A stretch of 5,453 nucleotides of DNA from Halorhodospira sp. (GTDB lineage: Bacteria; Pseudomonadota; Gammaproteobacteria; Nitrococcales; Halorhodospiraceae): positions 1 through 5,453 of the forward strand of contig SKYL01000291.1 in NCBI GenBank assembly GCA_007127935.1, read 5' to 3'. Numbering within the stretch: the first letter of the stretch is position 1; each line of letters opens with the position of its first letter. Below are positions 1 through 4,314 of this stretch, piece after piece. The notes under the pieces were generated by a model, which saw only the letters and a program-made list of their open reading frames with translations, had not been told where the DNA came from and did not search any database. The position numbers and the translations under genes were made by a program.

Positions 1-33
1 GGTCATCAGTCGATCACGAACTTCCGTTACGAA

Positions 34-591
34 TTACCGGTTGCCGCAGAGGTAACCGCGGTTCACGCAGGCGTTGTTGTCGACGGCGTGGCAGGTGGCG
101 CAGGTCTCGGCGTTCAGCGGGTGACCCGGCTCATCGGAGGCGATGGACTGTTCCGTCTCCATCAGCAGCACATCGTAGATCGGCTGGCCGTCTTTGTGGT
201 CGGTGGTGAACGCCACCCCAAGCTGGGTCAGCTGCAGCACGGCGGTGCGGCCGTCCGGGTAGTCACGGCCCTTGGCCTGGTAGATGTCGAAGACGGCGGG
301 GTTGACGAACCCCTGATAGGAGCTGCCTTGGGCGACGCCGCAGTACATGCGCACAGTGTCGGCCAGAATCCGGTCCGGAGTCACGCCCCGCGGATCGACG
401 CCGCAACCCGGGAAGCTGCCCAGACGAACCGTCTTCTCCCAATCCGCCCAATAGTTGCTCTCCACCGGTGCCGGGGCCGCCGCCTCTTCGGCGGGCGCTG
501 CATCGTCACCGGAACCGCCACAGGCGGCAAGGGTGCCTGCCAACACGGCCAGCAACATATACCGAGCGATGGAGTTAAATCGATCTTTCAT
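34..591 (-). CDS. Lipid-anchored monoheme c-type cytochrome, cytochrome P460 / c'-beta-like
   Basis: Probable 185-residue exported cytochrome. Seen: a basic N-terminus, a hydrophobic stretch and the lipobox LAAC (Cys24 as lipidated residue), then a low-complexity Ala/Pro/Glu linker (about 27-43). A single heme motif CATCH lies at 164-168, 17 residues from the C-terminus. The central segment around residues 96-121 (NPAVFDIY...YPDGRTAVLQL) resembles by eye the cytochrome P460 region with DPESY...RDGTVTVKEL, and P460 proteins also carry CXXCH close to the C-terminus. Known: P460 and c'-beta proteins bind hydroxylamine or NO at a five-coordinate heme. Here the residue matching the P460 cross-linking lysine is Leu119, so a plain c heme is more likely. 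Four further cysteines (63, 84, 175, 182) could form disulfides. The start at 591 is chosen because GAGG lies 8 nt upstream; the ATG at 612 has no such site. It probably sits on a membrane facing the periplasm. The class is quite certain, the family less so. Confidence 0.7.
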   Translation of the reverse strand: MKDRFNSIARYMLLAVLAGTLAACGGSGDDAAPAEEAAAPAPVESNYWADWEKTVRLGSFPGCGVDPRGVTPDRILADTVRMYCGVAQGSSYQGFVNPAVFDIYQAKGRDYPDGRTAVLQLTQLGVAFTTDHKDGQPIYDVLLMETEQSIASDEPGHPLNAETCATCHAVDNNACVNRGYLCGNR

Positions 592-834
592 ACCTATTAC
601 CTCGTTCGTCATGTGTGATATAAGAATTAGCCCAACATAAGACTAATGGGATACGAATCCAACGTCCTTGAGCAAACGCAAGCCGTTCAAGATCAACCGC
701 CGACTCTTAATACGGTTCTCGGAACGTCCAACCACCATGACAGCGGATCACCATTTCCTTTACTCTTTGAAATCATAAAAGGCGACATCTCCCGGCTTTG
801 CGCACGCCACCGCGCCAACGTGTAGGGCTTAACC
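592..834. promoter_or_regulatory. Divergent intergenic region between cytochrome and chemoreceptor genes
   Basis: This 243-bp stretch is clearly richer in A+T than its surroundings and must hold the promoters of both divergent genes. For the leftward gene, TATATC on the minus strand (plus 617-622) is a possible -10, without a convincing -35. A half-conserved FNR/Dnr-type sequence (TTGAG-N4-CGCAA) lies at 668-681. Short inverted repeats are ATTAG/CTAAT (626-630 and 643-647) and GTTC/GAAC (715-718 and 722-725). For the rightward gene the most AT-rich part is 753-780, and AGGG (824-827) lies 7 nt before the ATG as a modest ribosome binding site. No convincing small gene was seen here. Confidence 0.5.
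600..603 (-). promoter_or_regulatory. Ribosome binding site of the cytochrome gene
   Basis: On the minus strand GAGG is followed by an 8-nt spacer and then ATG at 591-589. This decides the start: the in-frame ATG seven codons upstream (612-610) is preceded by an AT-rich stretch without a Shine-Dalgarno sequence. The shorter start also gives a standard lipoprotein signal peptide beginning MKDRF. Confidence 0.7.
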
Positions 835-2745
835 ATGATCCGGTCCATCTGGCAGCGCCTCTTCCGCCTCTCCCTCAACGGCAAGCTGTTGCTCCTAATC
901 GTCTTCGTCTCTGTGACCTCGGTCTCAGTGATGGGAACGGGGGCGTTCTGGTTGATGAAAGCGCAGTTGGAGGAGCGTTTCAACCAGCAGATCATTCAGA
1001 TCGGCGGCGACATCGCCACCACCTTGGACGAGTATCTGGTGACGCAGGCAGAACGACTGCAGGGTATCGCTTCCCATCCGTGGGCCAGCGAGCCCAGCAC
1101 CGTACCGCTGGACCACTACGCCCGGTGGTTCCGGGGCTTTTCCTGGATCGGCATCGTCACCGACGATGGACAGGTGGTGGCCGCCGGCGGGGATCTGTCC
1201 ACACCGCCTGGCGCAAGCCGCAACGAGGCCCTGGCCCGATGGGCCGCCGCCGCCCGGCGCGGCGAGCGGCTGGCCGATCACGCCGACGGCGGCCGTTTTA
1301 TCCTCTTCATGGAGCCGGTAGCCGGACAACCCGGCCTCTACGCCATGGGGCAGATCCCCATGGCGCCGATCATGGCCATCAACAACCGGATTCGGATCGG
1401 CGAGACCGGCCGGGCCACGCTCTTCGACTCCAACGGCACCCTCATCGGCCACCCAGACGAGTCGCGGTGGGGCTACGACATGAGCCACTACCCGATCGTG
1501 GGCCCGCCGGTCAACGAGGGCCGCGGCCACCCCGGGGGGCGCTTTCTCAGCGGCGACGGCTCGGAGAAGTGGGGGCTCACGGTCATGCTGCCGGGCTTCC
1601 AGGAGCGCTACGAGGCCAACTGGGGACTCATCGTCGATCAAACCCTGACGGAACTCTATGGCCCGGTCTACATGCTGTGGTGGCTCACCTGGGCGCTCTG
1701 GATCATCGCCGTGGCGGCCGCCGCCGTCCTCGGCATCTGGCAAGGGCGGAAGATTTCCCGCCCGCTGCGCGAGTTGGCAGCGCGGCTGACTGCCATCGGC
1801 AGCGGCGACGCTGATCTCTCCCAGCGGCTGCCGGTGACCACCCACGACGAGATCGGCGAGACCGCCCGCGGCTTCAACCGGACCATGGAGCAGCTGCAGG
1901 GGCTGCTGCGCGAGGTCTCTAAGGTGGCCCGCGGCCTCACCGAAGCCGTCGCGCGAATGACCACCACCACCGAGCAGACCAGCCGCTCGATCCATACCCA
2001 GAACGAGGAGATCGAACAGGTGGCCACCGCCATGAACGAGATGGCGGCGACGGTCCAGGAGGTGGCGCGCAACACCCAGCACGCGGCGGACGCCGCCCGC
2101 CGGGGCGGCCAAGAGGCGGAGACCGGCCGCCAGGTGGTCAGCGCCACGCGGGAAGCCAACGCCACCATGGCCCGGGAGGTGGGGCAGGCCACCGAGATCA
2201 TCCTGGCCCTGAAGGGCGACTCGGACAATATCGGGACCATCCTCCAGGTGATCACCGAGATCTCGGAGCAGACCAACCTGCTGGCGCTCAACGCCGCCAT
2301 CGAGGCGGCGCGGGCCGGCGAGAACGGCCGCGGCTTTGCGGTGGTGGCCAACGAGGTGCGCACCCTGGCCCACCGCACCAACGAGTCGACCACCGAGATC
2401 CGGGAGATCATTGGACAGTTGCAGACCCGGGCCGATCAGGCCGTGGCGGCCATGGAGACGAGCCAGCAAAAGGCCGAGGAGACCTTGGAGCAGGCGGACC
2501 GGGCCGATGGGGCGCTGCACTCCATCACCGAGGTGATCCGCGAGATCGGTGACATGAACGACCTGATCGCCTCGGCCTCGGAGGAGCAGTCCCAGGTAGC
2601 CGAAGATATCAACCGATCAGTGACCAGTGTCCACCGCCTCAGCGGGGAGAACGCCTCCGCCGCCGAGGAGATCCGGCGGGCGGCGGAGCACCTGAATGGG
2701 CTGGCCGGGGATCTCGACCGCATGGTGCAACGCTTCCGTAGCTGA
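835..2745 (+). CDS. Methyl-accepting chemotaxis protein with periplasmic Cache-type sensor and HAMP
   Basis: Transmembrane chemoreceptor of 636 residues that would control CheA kinase through CheW. Seen in order: a short basic cytoplasmic start; TM1 about 18-41; a periplasmic region about 42-277, long enough for a double Cache (dCache_1) sensor, with the Cache-like segment IGETGRATLFDSNGTLIGHP at 188-207; TM2 about 278-301; HAMP about 302-355 with SRPLREL and DEIGE; then a coiled-coil signalling domain to about 630. The conserved hairpin tip EQTNLLALNAAIEAARAGE is complete at 478-496. Adaptation-type Glu/Gln-rich helix segments are visible near 378-400 and 578-590. About 138-143 residues flank the tip on each side, which suggests the 40-heptad class. 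The protein ends in MVQRFRS without a CheR/CheB-binding pentapeptide. The ligand cannot be read from the sequence. No che genes are adjacent, so it is an orphan receptor here. Confidence 0.95.
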   Translation: MIRSIWQRLFRLSLNGKLLLLIVFVSVTSVSVMGTGAFWLMKAQLEERFNQQIIQIGGDIATTLDEYLVTQAERLQGIASHPWASEPSTVPLDHYARWFRGFSWIGIVTDDGQVVAAGGDLSTPPGASRNEALARWAAAARRGERLADHADGGRFILFMEPVAGQPGLYAMGQIPMAPIMAINNRIRIGETGRATLFDSNGTLIGHPDESRWGYDMSHYPIVGPPVNEGRGHPGGRFLSGDGSEKWGLTVMLPGFQERYEANWGLIVDQTLTELYGPVYMLWWLTWALWIIAVAAAAVLGIWQGRKISRPLRELAARLTAIGSGDADLSQRLPVTTHDEIGETARGFNRTMEQLQGLLREVSKVARGLTEAVARMTTTTEQTSRSIHTQNEEIEQVATAMNEMAATVQEVARNTQHAADAARRGGQEAETGRQVVSATREANATMAREVGQATEIILALKGDSDNIGTILQVITEISEQTNLLALNAAIEAARAGENGRGFAVVANEVRTLAHRTNESTTEIREIIGQLQTRADQAVAAMETSQQKAEETLEQADRADGALHSITEVIREIGDMNDLIASASEEQSQVAEDINRSVTSVHRLSGENASAAEEIRRAAEHLNGLAGDLDRMVQRFRS

Positions 2746-2761
2746 TCCCAGGTGCCGTGAC

Positions 2762-2805
2762 GAACTGACCGGCGAGCAGTTCACAAAGGGGTTTTCCTTC
2801 GCCGG
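2762..2805 (+). other. Potential H-type RNA pseudoknot between the chemoreceptor gene and moaA
   Basis: Stem 1 is GAACTG (2762-2767) with CAGTTC (2777-2782), 6 perfect pairs closing a 9-nt loop. Seven bases of that loop, CCGGCGA (2769-2775), are perfectly complementary to TCGCCGG (2799-2805). The connecting lengths (1, 1 and 16 nt) fit an H-type pseudoknot. It starts 16 nt after the chemoreceptor stop and ends 67 nt before the moaA ATG. It could be a 3' end structure of the upstream mRNA or a leader element of moaA. The stem lacks an immediately following U-tract, so a classical intrinsic terminator is unlikely. This is a pairing observation only; no known RNA family is recognised and chance pairing in GC-rich DNA remains possible. 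Confidence 0.3.
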
Positions 2806-2819
2806 AGGCTTCTTCATAC

Positions 2820-2858
2820 TTGGCGGACGATCCGCTCGTATATAGCGGGACTTGCCAA
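2820..2858 (+). promoter_or_regulatory. Candidate moaA promoter with nested inverted repeats
   Basis: TATATA (2839-2844) or the overlapping TATAGC (2841-2846) is the best -10-like sequence in the gap. TTGGCG (2820-2825) lies 15 bp before TATAGC as a possible -35. The inverted repeat CCGCT-N7-AGCGG (2832-2848) covers the -10 candidate, and a second pair TTGGC/GCCAA (2820-2824 and 2854-2858) encloses it. An alternative hairpin GCGGA-CGA-TCCGC (2823-2835) excludes both. The layout suggests a repressor operator on the DNA, or an RNA switch if moaA is read through from upstream. Neither hexamer is a strong match. Confidence 0.3.
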
Positions 2859-2859
2859 C

Positions 2860-2865
2860 AGGGAG
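2860..2865 (+). promoter_or_regulatory. Ribosome binding site of moaA
   Basis: AGGGAG lies 7 nt before the ATG at 2873-2875. It fixes the start and rules against the in-frame TTG at 2852, which would add seven residues (MPTGSAT) lying across the ribosome binding site. Confidence 0.75.
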
Positions 2866-2872
2866 CGCCACC

Positions 2873-3880
2873 ATGACCGCCCAGCCCCCGGTGCTGATGG
2901 ACGGCTTCGGCCGCCGGGTCACCTATCTGCGGATGTCGGTGACCGACCGCTGCGACTTCCGCTGCGTCTACTGCATGAGCGAGGAGATGGAGTTCCTGCC
3001 GCGGACCCAGATCCTCTCTCTGGAGGAGATGGAGCAGACGGCCCGCGCCTTCGTGGAGTTGGGTGTCACCAAGATCCGGATCACCGGGGGCGAGCCGCTG
3101 GTGCGCCGGAGCGTTCTCCAACTCTTCCACGCCCTCGGTGCGCTGGACGGGCTGCGGGAGCTGGCGCTGACCACCAACGGCTCGCAACTTCCCCGCTATG
3201 CCGAGGAACTGCGCCGGGCCGGGGTGCGGCGGCTCAACATCAGCCTCGATACCCTCGACCCCGAACGTTTCCGGCGGATCACGCGCACCGGGCGGCTGGA
3301 GAAGGTATTGTACGGCATCGAGGCCGCGCGCGCTTCCGGGTTTGAGCGGATCAAGCTCAACACGGTGGCCATGAAGGGCCGCAACGAAGACGAAATCCTC
3401 CCCATCGTCGACTTCGCCATGGAACGGGGTCTCGATATCAGCTTCATCGAGGAGATGCCGTTGGGCGCCGTGGACGGCCGGGACCGGCGGGAGGGGTTCA
3501 TGTCGTCGAACGAGGTGCGGGAGGCGATTGAGGCGGTCCATCCGCTGCAACCCACCACCGAGTCCACCGGCGGGCCGTCACGCTACTTCCGTATCCCCGG
3601 CAGCGAGACGCGCATCGGCTTCATCTCGCCACACACCCACAACTTCTGCGAAAGCTGCAACCGGGTCCGTTTGACGGTGGAGGGGCAGTTGCTGCTCTGC
3701 CTCGGACAGGAGCACTCGAAGGATCTGCGCGCCGTGCTCCGCGGCCAACCGGGTGACCGGGAAGAGTTGCGGCAGGCCATCGTCGACGCCATGACCCTCA
3801 AACCCCGGGGACACGACTTCGACGCCACGCGCATGGACCGCCCGGCGGTTCTCCGGCACATGAACGTCACCGGGGGGTAA
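2873..3880 (+). CDS. moaA: GTP 3',8-cyclase MoaA (molybdenum cofactor biosynthesis)
   Basis: Radical S-adenosylmethionine enzyme of 335 residues, a normal MoaA length. With MoaC it converts GTP to cyclic pyranopterin monophosphate, the first step of molybdopterin synthesis in the cytoplasm. Seen: the N-terminal cluster motif CDFRCVYC (Cys27, 31, 34; CX3CX2C) that binds the SAM-ligating [4Fe-4S] cluster; GGEPL at 72-76 for SAM binding; TTNGSQL at 100-106; a LNISLDTL segment at 121-128; the MoaA-specific C-terminal cluster CX2CX13C (Cys259, 262, 276) that positions GTP; and the C-terminal Gly-Gly tail required for activity in this family. All diagnostic residues are present, so the enzyme should be active. 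The gene stands 127 bp after the chemoreceptor gene on the same strand, with no other moa, moe or mob gene in view. Its last 14 bp overlap the 3' end of the opposing protease gene. Confidence 0.97.
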   Translation: MTAQPPVLMDGFGRRVTYLRMSVTDRCDFRCVYCMSEEMEFLPRTQILSLEEMEQTARAFVELGVTKIRITGGEPLVRRSVLQLFHALGALDGLRELALTTNGSQLPRYAEELRRAGVRRLNISLDTLDPERFRRITRTGRLEKVLYGIEAARASGFERIKLNTVAMKGRNEDEILPIVDFAMERGLDISFIEEMPLGAVDGRDRREGFMSSNEVREAIEAVHPLQPTTESTGGPSRYFRIPGSETRIGFISPHTHNFCESCNRVRLTVEGQLLLCLGQEHSKDLRAVLRGQPGDREELRQAIVDAMTLKPRGHDFDATRMDRPAVLRHMNVTGG

Positions 3881-4274
3881 GCGGCACTTCCACCCAGCCC
3901 TCCCCTCGGGGGCGCCAGCACTTCAGGGCGATAGCCCCGCCGGGTCCGGCGGCGGCGATGAGGTAGTCCCACCCCCGCCACGCCCGCTCCCGGTCGGTGG
4001 CCGACGGCGACGGCCCGCCATCCGGGTGGCTATGCCAGATCCCCACCACCTCCCAGCCCCGCCGGGCCGCCGCCCGGTCCCAGCGGAGGAAATCGCGCGG
4101 GTGGAGTTCGTAGCGCCGCTCCGGGTCGGGGTCGATATTGCGGCAGAACGCGGCGCGGTGAACCGTTACCCCTTCCGCCGCCCGCTCGCCCAACAGTACG
4201 CCGCACGCCTCCCGCGGCCGGACCGCCGCCGCCCGGCGACCGATGCGATGCGCCTCCGCTCCGGGCAGCCGCAT
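3867..4274 (-). CDS. JAMM/MPN-domain zinc metalloprotease (M67 family, Mec+-like)
   Basis: Small cytoplasmic protein of 135 residues, the usual size of stand-alone bacterial JAB/MPN proteases. Seen: the full JAMM signature, with Glu22 in REACGVLLG as catalytic glutamate and HSHPDGGPSPSATD (81-94) giving His81, His83 and Asp94 as zinc ligands and Ser91 (HxH-x7-S-x2-D). Known relatives hydrolyse isopeptide or peptide bonds at the C-terminus of ubiquitin-fold proteins; Mec+ of mycobacteria frees cysteine from the sulfur carrier CysO. The substrate here is unknown; a MoaD/ThiS/CysO-like carrier is an inference. It lies 40 bp downstream of the hydrolase-OsmC gene on the same strand, probably in one operon, and converges on moaA. 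The start is uncertain: ATG at 4274 gives the family-like N-terminus but its purine run GGGGGAG abuts the codon; GTG at 4325 and ATG at 4361 are in-frame alternatives that would overlap the upstream gene and add Ala-rich, non-conserved sequence. Confidence 0.87.
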   Translation of the reverse strand: MRLPGAEAHRIGRRAAAVRPREACGVLLGERAAEGVTVHRAAFCRNIDPDPERRYELHPRDFLRWDRAAARRGWEVVGIWHSHPDGGPSPSATDRERAWRGWDYLIAAAGPGGAIALKCWRPRGEGWVEVPLTPR

Positions 4275-4314
4275 CTCCCCCGCCGGTGCCGCCCGGTTCG
4301 GTGCCGTCTCCGCG

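Noticed and set aside
1..6. Minus-strand ATG at 6-4 as start of a further leftward gene downstream of the cytochrome
   Set aside because: Only two codons are visible and no ribosome binding site lies at a suitable distance; it cannot be supported from this window.
592..612. Earlier ATG at 612 for the cytochrome (adds MTNEVIG)
   Set aside because: No ribosome binding site precedes it, and those bases contain the GAGG serving the ATG at 591.
88..618. Plus-strand frame opposite the cytochrome gene
   Set aside because: The minus-strand product has a lipobox, a heme motif and a good ribosome binding site; the plus-strand product has none of these.
761..788. Flagellar sigma-28 promoter for the chemoreceptor (TACTCTTT, 12 nt, GGCGACAT)
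   Set aside because: Only about 5 of 8 matches in each element with the core positions of both poorly matched, and an off-consensus spacer of 12. Too weak to annotate.
925..2520. Long open frame on the minus strand opposite the chemoreceptor gene
   Set aside because: It shows no recognisable domain, is rich in Gly/Arg/Leu/His, and is antisense to a fully convincing chemoreceptor. Long shadow frames are expected in high-GC codon usage.
2852..2872. TTG at 2852 as moaA start
   Set aside because: The extra residues would be encoded by the ribosome binding site itself, and ATG at 2873 is ideally spaced and gives a normal MoaA N-terminus.
2746..2872. Molybdenum cofactor riboswitch-like RNA before moaA
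   Set aside because: I could not recognise the conserved segments of the Moco RNA motif; only short inverted repeats and the pseudoknot candidate are visible. A covariance-model search would settle it.
2639..3550. Long minus-strand frame opposite moaA and the gap before it
   Set aside because: It runs antisense across the chemoreceptor end, the gap and moaA, and shows no domain. It is a shadow of GC-rich coding sequence.
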